From NCBI RefSeq assembly GCF_003583405.1, contig NZ_QXEC01000017.1:62001-126000 (forward strand): a stretch of 64,000 nt of DNA, written 5' to 3'. This stretch comes from Micromonospora radicis. GTDB lineage: Bacteria; Actinomycetota; Actinomycetes; Mycobacteriales; Micromonosporaceae. Position numbers and translations under genes: made by a program. The notes beneath the pieces were generated by a model. It had not been told where the DNA came from and did no database searches. It saw nothing but the letters and a program-made list of their open reading frames with translations. Below, piece after piece: positions 1 to 11,593 of the stretch. Position 1 is the first letter of the stretch, and each line of letters opens with the position of its first letter.

Positions 1-924
1 CGGCCACCGTCTCCGGGCCGATGTCGAGCCCGACCCGGTGGCTGGGGATGCCGTCGGCCGGCACCACGTCGTGCGCGGCGTCCGGGGCGAAGGCGTCCGC
101 GGCCACCACGTCGACCGGGAGCATGATCTTGCCGTCGGCGCGCTCCAGCAGGTTGCGGCAGGTCTCGACCATGTCCTTCTCCAGCAGCGAGGTGCCCACC
201 TCGTGGCCCTGGGCCTTGAGGAAGGTGAAGCACATGCCGCCGCCGATGAGCAGCCGGTCGACCGTGGGCAGCAGCGCCTCGATCACTGCGAGCTTGTCGG
301 AGACCTTGGAACCGCCGAGCACCACCACGTACGGCCGCTCCGGGTCGCCGGTGAGCGTGGAGAGCACCTCCACCTCGCGCAGCACCAGGCGACCGGCGAC
401 GTGCGGCAGCCGCGCCGGCACGTCGTACACGCTGGCGTGCTTGCGGTGCACGGCGCCGAAGGCATCGTCGACGTACGCGTCACCGAACGCCGCGAGCTGG
501 TCGGCGAAGGCCCCCCGCTCGGCGTCGTCCTTGCTGGTCTCACCCTTGTTGAAGCGCAGGTTCTCCAGCAGCGCGACCTCGCCGTCGGCCAACGCCGCGA
601 CGACCGCCTGGGCCGACTCGCCGACCGTGTCGGAGGCGAAGTGCACCGGCGTGCCGAGCAGCTCACCGAGCCGACCGGCCACCGGGTTGAGGCTGAACTG
701 CGGATCCGGCTCGCCCTTCGGCCGGCCCAGGTGCGAGCAGACGACCACCTTGGCGCCGGCCTCGGTGAGCGCCCCCAGGGTCGGCAGGACCGCGCGGATG
801 CGGCCGTCGTCCGTGATCGCACCGGTCTGCTTGTCGAGCGGGACGTTCAGGTCGGCGCGCACCAGCACGCGCCGACCCGACACCCCCTCGGCGAGCAGAT
901 CGTCGAGGGTACGGATGCTCGCAC

Positions 925-928
<4 letters not shown>
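1..928 (-). CDS. pgk: Phosphoglycerate kinase (C-terminus cut by window edge)
   Basis: Phosphoglycerate kinase makes ATP and 3-phosphoglycerate from 1,3-bisphosphoglycerate in cytoplasmic glycolysis. The 309 visible residues cover the N-terminal domain and part of the C-terminal domain. They include the family signature RADLNVPL near residue 24, SHLGRP near 66 and LLENLRF near 120. A full enzyme is about 400 residues, so roughly a quarter lies beyond base 1. The start is GTG at 928. It overlaps the gap stop codon in a GTGA tetranucleotide, so the two genes are probably translationally coupled. tpiA is the expected next gene outside the window. Confidence 0.95.
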
Positions 929-1929
<1,001 letters not shown>

Positions 1930-2256
1930 AGGTCCCATCTCCTCGCGTTTGTGGTCCGCCGGCGTGGAGACCCCCGGCCGGCGAAGCGGTGTGCGCCGAC
2001 CGTTGGAGCCGGCCGTTGACGATTCATCTCGGCCACCCCGCCGCGGTCCCGGAGGGACCTGACCGCCCGAGGCGGTGGGTGCGGCGGGAGCGCCGGTTCC
2101 GGCCCCCTTGCCGTACGCAGCGACCATATCCGAGCGCGCCGACCCGCGCTGCGTCGGGTGGTTGCCCTCCCACGCCACGCGGACGCCGCACCGCCCCGGC
2201 GGCACGCACCGCCGGCCTCCGGCGGACCGCCCGCGCCGGGACGACCTACCGTCCTA
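1930..2256. other. Intergenic region upstream of gap
   Basis: About 327 bases separate whiA from gap. Frames here remain open only because of high GC and show no family resemblance. The region presumably carries the gap-pgk promoter on the minus strand. I see no convincing sigma-70 hexamers or terminator hairpin. Confidence 0.5.
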
Positions 2257-3237
2257 TCAGACCACGAGCATGTCGGGCGTGACGGCCGCTTCGGTATCCG
2301 GAATGCCCAGATCCCGCGCCCGCTTGTCGGCCAACGCCAGCAACCGGCGGATCCGGCCGGCGATGGCGTCCTTGGTCAGCGGCGGGTCGGCCAGCGCGCC
2401 CAACTCCTCAAGCGACGCCTGCCGGTGCTCCAACCGCAGCTGACCGGCCGAGGTCAGGTGGTTCGGCGCGTCGTCGGCGAGGATCTCCAGCGCCCGGGTG
2501 ACCCGGGCCGCCGCGGCGACCGCCGCCCGCGCCGAGCGGCGCAGGTTCGCGTCGTCGAAGTTCGCCAGCCGGTTGGCGGTGGCGCGCACCTCCCGGCGTA
2601 CCCGGCGTTCCTCCCAGGCCAGCACGCTGGCGTGGGCGCCGATCCGGGTGAGCAGCGCGGCGATCGCGTCGCCGTCCTTGACCACCACCCGATCCACGCC
2701 GCGTACCTCGCGGTTCTTCGCGGTGATGCCGATCCGGCGGGCCGCGCCGACCAGGGCCAACGCCGACTCGGGGCCCGGGCAGGTGATCTCCAACGCACTG
2801 GAGCGGCCCGGCTCGGTCAGCGAGCCGTGCGCCATGAACGCGCCCCGCCAGGCGGAAACCGCGCAGCACACACTGGCGGCCACCACGTGCGGCGGCAGGC
2901 CCCGGACCGGGCGGCCCCGGACGTCCAGCAGGCCGGTCTGCCGGGCGAGCGCCTCGCCGTCCTTGACCACCCGGACGATGAAGTGGCTGCCCTTGCGCAG
3001 CCCACCGGAGGCGAGCACGTGGATCTCACTCGGGTAGCCGTAGACCTCGGCGATCTCCCGCCGCAGCCGGCGGGCCACCGCACCGGTGTCGAGTTCCGCC
3101 TCCACCACCACCCGGCCGGAGACGATGTGCAGCCCACCGGCGAACCGCAGCAGCGCCGCCATCTCCGCCCGCCGGCAGCAGGGCTTGGGCACGTCGACCC
3201 GACTCAGCTCGTCCTTGACCGCAGCCGTCATCGCCAT
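2257..3237 (-). CDS. whiA: WhiA sporulation/cell-division transcription factor
   Basis: WhiA is a DNA-binding regulator that works with WhiB to trigger sporulation septation in filamentous actinomycetes. The 326-residue product starts MAMTAAVKDELSR, as in other actinobacterial WhiA proteins. It has the expected two parts: an N-terminal LAGLIDADG-like domain (roughly 20-210) and a C-terminal helix-turn-helix (LTKDAIAGRIRRLLALADKR, near 285-304). The start ATG at 3237 has GAGGGG 6-7 bases upstream; a second ATG six bases downstream is possible. It follows yvcK and rapZ in the conserved rapZ-yvcK-whiA cluster. Confidence 0.95.
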   Translation of the reverse strand: MAMTAAVKDELSRVDVPKPCCRRAEMAALLRFAGGLHIVSGRVVVEAELDTGAVARRLRREIAEVYGYPSEIHVLASGGLRKGSHFIVRVVKDGEALARQTGLLDVRGRPVRGLPPHVVAASVCCAVSAWRGAFMAHGSLTEPGRSSALEITCPGPESALALVGAARRIGITAKNREVRGVDRVVVKDGDAIAALLTRIGAHASVLAWEERRVRREVRATANRLANFDDANLRRSARAAVAAAARVTRALEILADDAPNHLTSAGQLRLEHRQASLEELGALADPPLTKDAIAGRIRRLLALADKRARDLGIPDTEAAVTPDMLVV

Positions 3238-3291
3238 TGTGCGTCCCCTCACGGACCGGTTCCGGCGTGTCGCCGGAGATTACGTACGTGT

Positions 3292-4260
3292 CTAACGATC
3301 GGCGCCCAGTACGGGCACCAGTGCGGCGCCCAGGGCGGCCGGATCATGACGGGGAGTGCCGTCGTGGACCGCGACGGGAGCGAGGACCAGCCGGGCTCCC
3401 AGCGATTCTGCCGCACGGTCGACGGGTTCGGGGTCACCGACCGCCTTGGCGTCGGCGAGCACGAAGTCCACCGTCAACTCCGGCAGGTACCAGCGCAACG
3501 CCGCCAGGTGGTCGGCGACGGAGAGTCCGAGGGTCTCCTTCTCGGCGGCCAGGTTGAGAGTGACCAGGCGCCGGGCCGGGCTGGCCAGGATCGCCGTGGC
3601 CAGCTGCGGCACCAGTAGGTGCGGCAGCACGCTGGTGTACCAGCTGCCCGGCCCGAAGATCAACCAGTCGGCGGCGTCGATCGCCGCCACCGCCTCGGGG
3701 CAGGCCGCCGGCGCCTGCGGGGTGAGCCGCAGCGACTCGACCCGGCCGGTGGTGACCGCGACCTGGTGCTGGCCGCGTACGGTGCACGTCTCGTCGGGCC
3801 GGTTCGGATCCGCCCCCCGCACCTGGGCCTCGATGTCCACCGGCTGGCAGGACATCGGCAGCACCCGGCCGACCGAGCCGAGCATCGCCCCGGCGTGTTC
3901 CAGTGCGGCCACCGGATCGCCGAACAGCTCCATCAGCCCGCACAGCACCAGGTTGCCCACCGCGTGCCCGGCCAGCGCGTCACCACCGGCGGCGCCCAGT
4001 TCGGCGAAACGGTGCTGGAACAGCCCCGCGCTGCGTCGGGTGGCGGGATGGTCCCCGGCCAGCGCGACCAACGCCTGCCGCAGGTCACCGGGGGGCAGCC
4101 CACCACGCTGGGCGCGTAGCCGCCCACTGGAACCACCGTCGTCACCGACGGTCACCACCGCGGTGATGTCGAGATCAAGTTCAGGGGCGCAGCGACGCAA
4201 CGCCCGTAACGACGCGGACAGTCCGTGCCCGCCGCCGAAGGCCACCACCCGGATCGTCAT
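3292..4260 (-). CDS. yvcK: YvcK/CofD-like protein
   Basis: This 322-residue member of the gluconeogenesis-factor (YvcK) branch of the CofD-like family binds UDP-sugars in characterised homologues. It affects carbon metabolism and cell-wall morphogenesis. The glycine-rich FGGGHGLSASL near residue 8 and GDDGGSSGRLR near 39 are the family nucleotide-binding motifs. The start codon overlaps the rapZ stop in ATGA, which indicates coupled translation. whiA follows 54 bases later. Its exact substrate in this organism cannot be read from sequence. Confidence 0.9.
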   Translation of the reverse strand: MTIRVVAFGGGHGLSASLRALRRCAPELDLDITAVVTVGDDGGSSGRLRAQRGGLPPGDLRQALVALAGDHPATRRSAGLFQHRFAELGAAGGDALAGHAVGNLVLCGLMELFGDPVAALEHAGAMLGSVGRVLPMSCQPVDIEAQVRGADPNRPDETCTVRGQHQVAVTTGRVESLRLTPQAPAACPEAVAAIDAADWLIFGPGSWYTSVLPHLLVPQLATAILASPARRLVTLNLAAEKETLGLSVADHLAALRWYLPELTVDFVLADAKAVGDPEPVDRAAESLGARLVLAPVAVHDGTPRHDPAALGAALVPVLGADR

Positions 4261-5198
4261 TCCCGCCCCAGGTCCCGATGCTGGGCGTTGGCGGCCAGCC
4301 CGGCGCGGCGCAGCCGGGCCGCCAACTCCTCGGCGATGGCCACGCTGCGGTGCTTGCCGCCGGTGCAGCCGACCGCCACGGTGAGGTACCGCTTGCCCTC
4401 CCGTTCGAAGCCGGCGGTGGTGGCGCCGACCAGGTCCGCGTACGCCGAGACGAAGGTGTCGGCGCCCTCCTGCCCCAGCACGTACGCGCTTACCGCCTCC
4501 TCCCGACCGGTGTGTTCCCGCAGTTCGGGCACCCAGTACGGGTTGGGCAGGAAGCGGGCGTCGAGCACGAAGTCGGCGTCCGGCGGCAGGCCGTACTTGA
4601 AGCCGAAGGAGATCACGGTCAGCCGAAGCTTGCGGGCGTCCTCACCGCCGAACAGCTCCTCGATGCGGCGGCGCAGCTGGTTGACGTTCAGGTGGCTGGT
4701 GTCGATGATCACGTCGGCCTGGTCGCGGGCCTCCTCCAGCAGGCCCCGTTCGACCGCGATGCCGTCGGCGAGCCGCCCCTCGCCCTGTAGCGGATGCGAG
4801 CGCCGCACGCTCTCGAACCGGCGGATCAACACCTCGTCGTCGGCGTCGACGAAGACCACCCGGGGCGCGTAGCCGCGTTCCTTGAGTTCCCGGATCGCCT
4901 CGGCCAGGTCGGTGGAGAACGCCCGGGAGCGTACGTCCAGCACCATCGCGGTCCGCCGAGCCGCCCCGCCGGCCTTCACCGCCAGCTCGGCCATCTCCAG
5001 CAGCAGCGCCTGCGGCAGGTTGTCCACCACGTAGAAGCCCACGTTCTCCAGCGCCCGGGCGACCGTGCTGCGTCCGCCACCGGACAGGCCGGTGACCACG
5101 ACCAGTGTGGTGTCCGTCTCCCCCACCGGCGCGGATCGCTCGCCGGCACCGGCGCGGTGGCCGGTCGTGTGCGCCTCGCCCACCCAATCAACCCCCAA
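4257..5198 (-). CDS. rapZ: RapZ/YvcJ nucleotide-binding protein
   Basis: This 313-residue RapZ-family protein has a P-loop GLSGGGRST at residues 37-45. The family C-terminal signature GCTGGKHRSV is near residue 283. In enterobacteria RapZ controls GlmS through small RNAs. In actinobacteria the role is less clear, but the gene is constantly linked to yvcK and whiA. The first 30 residues are less conserved and the start could be internal. It leads the rapZ-yvcK-whiA operon; uvrC, the usual upstream neighbour, is displaced by the 5.4-7.9 kb insertion. Confidence 0.92.
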   Translation of the reverse strand: MGVDWVGEAHTTGHRAGAGERSAPVGETDTTLVVVTGLSGGGRSTVARALENVGFYVVDNLPQALLLEMAELAVKAGGAARRTAMVLDVRSRAFSTDLAEAIRELKERGYAPRVVFVDADDEVLIRRFESVRRSHPLQGEGRLADGIAVERGLLEEARDQADVIIDTSHLNVNQLRRRIEELFGGEDARKLRLTVISFGFKYGLPPDADFVLDARFLPNPYWVPELREHTGREEAVSAYVLGQEGADTFVSAYADLVGATTAGFEREGKRYLTVAVGCTGGKHRSVAIAEELAARLRRAGLAANAQHRDLGRE

Positions 5199-5362
5199 GC
5201 GGTGGCGCCGTGGTCGATGGTCGACCCGGCATGGTCAGAGAGCGACTCTAGCTCGCCGTACCCCACCCGGTCGGGATCCGCCCCCTCGCCTGTCGGCCCC
5301 GTGCCGCCCGGTTTGTCGGCTGGTTGACGGCGCGCGGCGGCCGGCGCGACTATCCTCCGGCC

Positions 5363-6013
5363 ATGGGCAGGCACGGCGCACGGCTGCGCTGGGTGGTGGC
5401 ACTCGTGGCGGCCACGGTCGCCGTACTGGCCACGGTGGACCGCCTCCGGGAACAGGAACGCGACTGGGAACGCAGCGAGGCGGCCGTGGCGGTCACCGCC
5501 GAGGCACTGCTACCCGCGCCCGGCCAGGTGGCCGACCTGACCGCCGCGCACGGCTGGCGGGACGGCGCCGCCGTCACCGGCGAACCGGGCAACCAGTCGG
5601 TGTTGCTGCGACTGAGCTGGTCCGGGCCCGGCCAGCAGGGCTCGTACCAGGTGATCCTGCTGGACACCCGGACCGACCCGGCGCGGGTGATCCGCCCGCA
5701 CAGCGGTTGGGACGCCGCCGGCAGTACCGGCTTCAACTGGGCCGGCGCGTACGAGGTGCTGGCCCAGCGGTACGACTGGCTCGCCGGCACCGCCGCCCGG
5801 CCCTGGTCCAGTGACTCGCTCACCGCCCCCGACAACCTCGGCGCGGTGGGTACCCGGGCGACCGCCGCGGGCAGCCTGGTCGCCCTCTTCCGGATGGGCG
5901 TCGGCGCCGAGCCGCTGACCGACCCGTCGCACCTGGTGGTGGCGTTCTGTCGGGTCGGCGCCGACGGCGAGATCCGCTGGGCCAAACGGGTGCCGGTCAC
6001 CACCGGCGGGTGA
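5363..6013 (+). CDS. Hypothetical membrane-anchored protein
   Basis: This is a 216-residue protein of unknown function. The start ATG at 5363 gives MGRHGARLRW followed by a hydrophobic helix (about residues 10-28). The remainder is probably extracytoplasmic. The rest is soluble-looking, with several Trp residues and no catalytic motif that I recognise. An in-frame start at 5324 would add 13 residues that look like non-coding leader. It is divergent from rapZ and 27 bases upstream of recQ on the same strand, so it may be co-transcribed with recQ. Confidence 0.7.
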   Translation: MGRHGARLRWVVALVAATVAVLATVDRLREQERDWERSEAAVAVTAEALLPAPGQVADLTAAHGWRDGAAVTGEPGNQSVLLRLSWSGPGQQGSYQVILLDTRTDPARVIRPHSGWDAAGSTGFNWAGAYEVLAQRYDWLAGTAARPWSSDSLTAPDNLGAVGTRATAAGSLVALFRMGVGAEPLTDPSHLVVAFCRVGADGEIRWAKRVPVTTGG

Positions 6014-6040
6014 CCGCGCGGCGGCTCGTAGAATCCACTG

Positions 6041-7924
<1,884 letters not shown>

Positions 7925-8002
7925 GTCCGCCCGGCCCGGGGCACGCTCGGTCCAGGATCGAGTGGTGTCGCGGCGAGCAGGGCCAGAAGCGGTACCTTCG
8001 AT

Positions 8003-8050
8003 GGTCGTGATTTCACACCGAAATAAATATTGCTGTGTGAAATCACGACC
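8003..8050. repeat. Perfect 16-bp inverted repeat with AT-rich loop
   Basis: Left arm GGTCGTGATTTCACAC (8003-8018) and right arm GTGTGAAATCACGACC (8035-8050) are exact reverse complements. They are separated by a 16-base loop that is 11/16 A or T, very unlike the surrounding DNA. The element sits between the convergent ends of recQ (7924) and uvrC (8165). It could act as a bidirectional terminator or be one copy of a dispersed REP/MITE-like repeat. Confidence 0.85.
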
Positions 8051-8110
8051 AGCACACAAGGTGCCACCGGTCCGAGGCGATCCGGCCCGCGAGGCGCGGC
8101 TCGGCGCCCT

Positions 8111-8150
8111 CGCCGTCACCCGACCGCCGTCACCCGACCGCCGTCACCCG
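8111..8150. repeat. 14-bp tandem repeat, 2.9 copies
   Basis: The unit CGCCGTCACCCGAC occurs at 8111-8124 and 8125-8138 and again, shortened to 12 bases, at 8139-8150, just beyond the uvrC stop codon. It looks like simple replication-slippage sequence. Confidence 0.7.
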
Positions 8151-8164
8151 CGCACACCGGCCAC

Positions 8165-10108
8165 TCAAGGGGCCGGGGCCGACGGCGTGTCATCGCCGTT
8201 CAGGGCGGCGAGGATGGACCCGGCGGTCTGCGGGCCGATGCCGGGGACCTCGGTGATCTCCTCCACGCTGGCGGCGGAGAGCCGCTTGAGGGAACCGAAG
8301 TGGCGCAGCAACGCCTTGCGACGGATCTCGCCCAGCCCGGGGATGTTGTCCAGCGCGGAGGCGGTCATCCGCTTGGAGCGGCGCTGACGGTGGAAGGTGA
8401 TGGCAAAACGGTGTGCCTCGTCGCGTACCCGTTGCAGCAGGTAGAGCCCCTCGGAGGTGCGCGGCAGGATGATCGGGAACTCGTCGTCGGGCAGCCACAC
8501 CTCCTCCAGTCGCTTGGCCAGCCCGCACAGCGCCACGTCGTCGATGCCCAGCTCGGCGAGGGCCTGCGCGGCGGCGGCCACCTGCGGCGCTCCACCATCG
8601 ACCACCACCAACTGCGGCGGGTACGCGAACTTCCGGGGTCGCCCGGTGCTCGGGTCGATGCCGGGGCGGTCCGGATCGGCGGCGGTCTCCTCGCCGAGCT
8701 CGCCCGTCTCGGCGCGCGCGTCGAGGTAGCGGGCAAAGCGGCGACGCAGCACCTCGGACATCGCGGAGAGGTCGTCGGTGGCACCGCGGACCACGAACCG
8801 ACGGTACTCGCTCTTGCGGGGCAAGCCGTCCTCGAAGACGACCATGCTGGCCACCACATCGGTGCCCTGGATCTGCGACACGTCGAAACACTCGATGCGC
8901 AGCGGCACGGTGCGCATGCCGAGCGCCTCGCTGATCTCGTCCAGCGCCTTGCTCCGGGTGGTCAGGTCACCGGCCCGCTTGAGCTTGTGCCGAGCCAGGG
9001 CGTCCTTCGCGTTGCGTTCCACCGTCTCCAGCAGGGCTCGCTTGTCGCCCCGCTGCGGCACCCGCAGGGTCACCCGGCTGCCCCGGTGGGTGGCCAGCCA
9101 GTCGGTCAGCGCCTCGGCGTCGGCGGGCAGCTCCGGCACCAGTAGTTCGCGGGGCACGTCGGCCTCGCCGTGCTCGCCGCCGTAGACCTGGGTGCAGAAG
9201 TGGTGCACCAGGTCACCGGTGGTCAGCTCCTCGGTCTTCTCCACCACCCAGCCGCGCTGGCCGCGCACCCGGCCGCCCCGGACGTGGAACACCTGCACCG
9301 CGGCTTCGAGCGGGTCGTCGGCGAAGGCCACCACGTCGGCGTCGGTACCGTCGCCGAGCACCACGGTCTGCTTCTCCATCGCCCGGCGCAGCGCGGCGAC
9401 GTCGTCGCGCAACCGGGCCGCCCGCTCGAACTCCAGCTCCGCGCTGGCCTCGGCCATCTCGCGTTCCAGTCGGCGCACCATGGTGTCGGTGCGCCCGGCC
9501 ATGAAGTCGCAGAACCCGTCGACGATCTCGCGGTGCCGCTGGGCGGTGACGCTGCCCACGCACGGCGCGGAGCACTTGCCGATGTAGCCGAGCAGGCAGG
9601 GCCGGCCGACCTGACCGGCCCGCTTGAACACCCCGGCGGAGCAGGTCCGCGCCGGGAAGACCCGCAGCAGCAGGTCGAGCGTCTCGCGGATCGCCCAGGC
9701 GTGCGAGTACGGCCCGAAGTAGCGCACCCCCTTGCGCTTGGCGCCACGCATCACCTGTAGCCGCGGGTACTCCTCGTCGAGGGTGACCGCCAGGTAGGGG
9801 TAGGACTTGTCGTCGCGATAGCGGACGTTGAACCGCGGGTCGTACTGCTTGATCCAGGTGTATTCGAGCTGGAGCGCCTCGACCTCGGTGCCGACGGTCA
9901 CCCAGTCGACCGTCTCGGCGGTGGTGACCATCTGCCGGGTCCGCTCGTGCAGCCCGAGCAGGTCGGCGAAGTAGGAGTTGAGCCGGCTGCGCAGGTTCTT
10001 CGCCTTGCCGACGTAGATCACCCGACCGGTGCCGTCGCGGAACCGGTAGACCCCCGGCGATTCCGGGATGGTGCCGGGGGCGGGACGGTAGGTCGACGGA
10101 TCAGCCAC
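8165..10108 (-). CDS. uvrC: UvrABC excinuclease subunit C
   Basis: UvrC makes both incisions in nucleotide excision repair after UvrA/UvrB damage recognition. The 647-residue product has an N-terminal GIY-YIG nuclease (GVYRFRD...IYVGKAKNLRSR, residues 19-42). A UVR UvrB-binding motif lies near 212-246, followed by the RNase H-like nuclease domain (IECFDVSQIQG). It ends in a C-terminal double helix-hairpin-helix (IPGLGEIRRKALL ... VPGIGPQTAGSI). The start is GTG at 10108. uvrA and uvrB are also in this window but not contiguous with it. Confidence 0.96.
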   Translation of the reverse strand: MADPSTYRPAPGTIPESPGVYRFRDGTGRVIYVGKAKNLRSRLNSYFADLLGLHERTRQMVTTAETVDWVTVGTEVEALQLEYTWIKQYDPRFNVRYRDDKSYPYLAVTLDEEYPRLQVMRGAKRKGVRYFGPYSHAWAIRETLDLLLRVFPARTCSAGVFKRAGQVGRPCLLGYIGKCSAPCVGSVTAQRHREIVDGFCDFMAGRTDTMVRRLEREMAEASAELEFERAARLRDDVAALRRAMEKQTVVLGDGTDADVVAFADDPLEAAVQVFHVRGGRVRGQRGWVVEKTEELTTGDLVHHFCTQVYGGEHGEADVPRELLVPELPADAEALTDWLATHRGSRVTLRVPQRGDKRALLETVERNAKDALARHKLKRAGDLTTRSKALDEISEALGMRTVPLRIECFDVSQIQGTDVVASMVVFEDGLPRKSEYRRFVVRGATDDLSAMSEVLRRRFARYLDARAETGELGEETAADPDRPGIDPSTGRPRKFAYPPQLVVVDGGAPQVAAAAQALAELGIDDVALCGLAKRLEEVWLPDDEFPIILPRTSEGLYLLQRVRDEAHRFAITFHRQRRSKRMTASALDNIPGLGEIRRKALLRHFGSLKRLSAASVEEITEVPGIGPQTAGSILAALNGDDTPSAPAP

Positions 10109-10117
10109 ACACCGAGA

Positions 10118-11449
10118 TTAGTCGCCGCCACCGACAGCCCAGATCACCCCGAGCTGGTCGACCTCGTCGCCGCTGCGGCCGAAGAAGCCGGCGAGTCCAC
10201 CGCCGGGCGGCGCGGTGAAGGTCACCGCCGCCGAGGTGGGCGTGCCGGCGGCCAGCGTACGACCGAGGTTGGTGGTGAAGCGGGCCGAGAAGATCCGGGT
10301 ACGACCGTTGCGTTGCCCCTGCGTGAGGGTGACCTCGGTGATCCGTTCACCCGGCGTCAGGGTGAGGTGGACCGGGCTGCCGCCCCCGCCGCCGTGGCTA
10401 CGGCTGGTGCCGTCTGCGAAGGTCAGGCCGACCTGGTCGAGGCGGGCGCCGCCGCGCAGCGCGAGCACGGTGACCCGGGGACCGACGGCGGTCAAATCGG
10501 TGAACGGGGTGCCGTGCGGGCCGCCCCAGGTGTCGCTCTGGCGCAGGCCGGGTTCGAGGGTCCAGCTGAACCAGGCGGCGTGCGGGTAGTGGTCGGACAG
10601 GTGGTCGCCGGCCGGGTCGAGGAACCGGGCGTACTCGTTGTGGTAGCGGTCGAGGGCCAGTCGGACCAGTCGGCTCCCCCGGTAGAGGATCTTGTCGACC
10701 ACCTCGCAGGAGTTGCTGAGGTTGGCCGGGTCGCAGACCAACGCCGGGCTGCCGGCGGCCGGCGGCTGCCCGCCGTGCTCCTGCTGGACCCAGACGTCGG
10801 TCAGGCCGTTGGCGGCGACCAGGTCCCGGATGTTGTCCCCGTCGCGGGTGTAACGAACGTTGAGATCGCCCATCACCACGACCGCGTTGCCGGCGGAGTT
10901 GGCGGAGATGTGCTGCGACAGTTGGGTGACGTTGGCGCGACGCGCGGCAAGGTCGGCCTCGGTGCTGCCGGCATTGGTGTGCACGTTGTAGAAGTCGACG
11001 AAGACCCCCTCGGCCAGCCGGACGCGCGACTGGGTGAAGCCCTTGGGCGTCAGGCAGTCGGTGCCGTTGCAGCGGTTCCACCTGACCCGGGTGAAGTCCG
11101 AGTACGGGAAGTTCGACATGGTGTTCAGGCCATCGCCGAAGGGCACGCCGCCGCTGGTCGGGGTGCGGTGCGGGTGCCGGTCGGTGGCGTACAGGTCGGC
11201 GTGGTAGTTGAAGTCCTCCTGCACGTGGACGATGTCGTACGCGTTGACCCGCTCGCCGATCGGCCGGGTGTTCACCGACGGCCGACCGCTGGAGAGTGGC
11301 TCGGGCAGACCGGCGACGTTGTAGGTGAGCACCGAGAAACTGCCGCCGTCGGTGCCGGCGGTGGGGGTGACCGGCGCGGCGGCGACCGGCGCGGCGGGAA
11401 GCAGGGCGGCGAGCAGTGCCATGGACGCGAGCAGGCGTACGGCGATCAT
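10118..11449 (-). CDS. Secreted endonuclease/exonuclease/phosphatase-family hydrolase with jacalin-like C-terminus
   Basis: The 443-residue product begins MIAVRLLASM with a typical Sec signal peptide ending near APVAAA. The catalytic domain (about 35-305) is an EEP fold of the sphingomyelinase C/DNase I type. It shows SVLTYNVAGLP, HVQEDFNYH, VVMGDLNVRY and the terminal DHLSDHYPH. The last 120 residues resemble a jacalin-type lectin domain (GGARLDQVGLTFADG). The start ATG at 11449 has GAAGGGA upstream. It is probably an extracellular phospholipase/sphingomyelinase or nuclease; the substrate is unknown. It is divergent from the acylase gene. Confidence 0.85.
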   Translation of the reverse strand: MIAVRLLASMALLAALLPAAPVAAAPVTPTAGTDGGSFSVLTYNVAGLPEPLSSGRPSVNTRPIGERVNAYDIVHVQEDFNYHADLYATDRHPHRTPTSGGVPFGDGLNTMSNFPYSDFTRVRWNRCNGTDCLTPKGFTQSRVRLAEGVFVDFYNVHTNAGSTEADLAARRANVTQLSQHISANSAGNAVVVMGDLNVRYTRDGDNIRDLVAANGLTDVWVQQEHGGQPPAAGSPALVCDPANLSNSCEVVDKILYRGSRLVRLALDRYHNEYARFLDPAGDHLSDHYPHAAWFSWTLEPGLRQSDTWGGPHGTPFTDLTAVGPRVTVLALRGGARLDQVGLTFADGTSRSHGGGGGSPVHLTLTPGERITEVTLTQGQRNGRTRIFSARFTTNLGRTLAAGTPTSAAVTFTAPPGGGLAGFFGRSGDEVDQLGVIWAVGGGD

Positions 11450-11593
11450 CCGGGTGTCCCTTCTCGACGGCGCGGGCCGACGGGCAGGCCGATTGACATC
11501 TTCCAATATCGGGCGGCGAAGCTTACCATCCAGTAACTGAATGTTCTTCATGTAATCCTCCGCCCGATGGTCCCCCGCCCACTGAGGATCGCC

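Noticed and set aside
2158..3618. Plus-strand frame over whiA and yvcK
   Set aside because: It is antisense to well-conserved genes.
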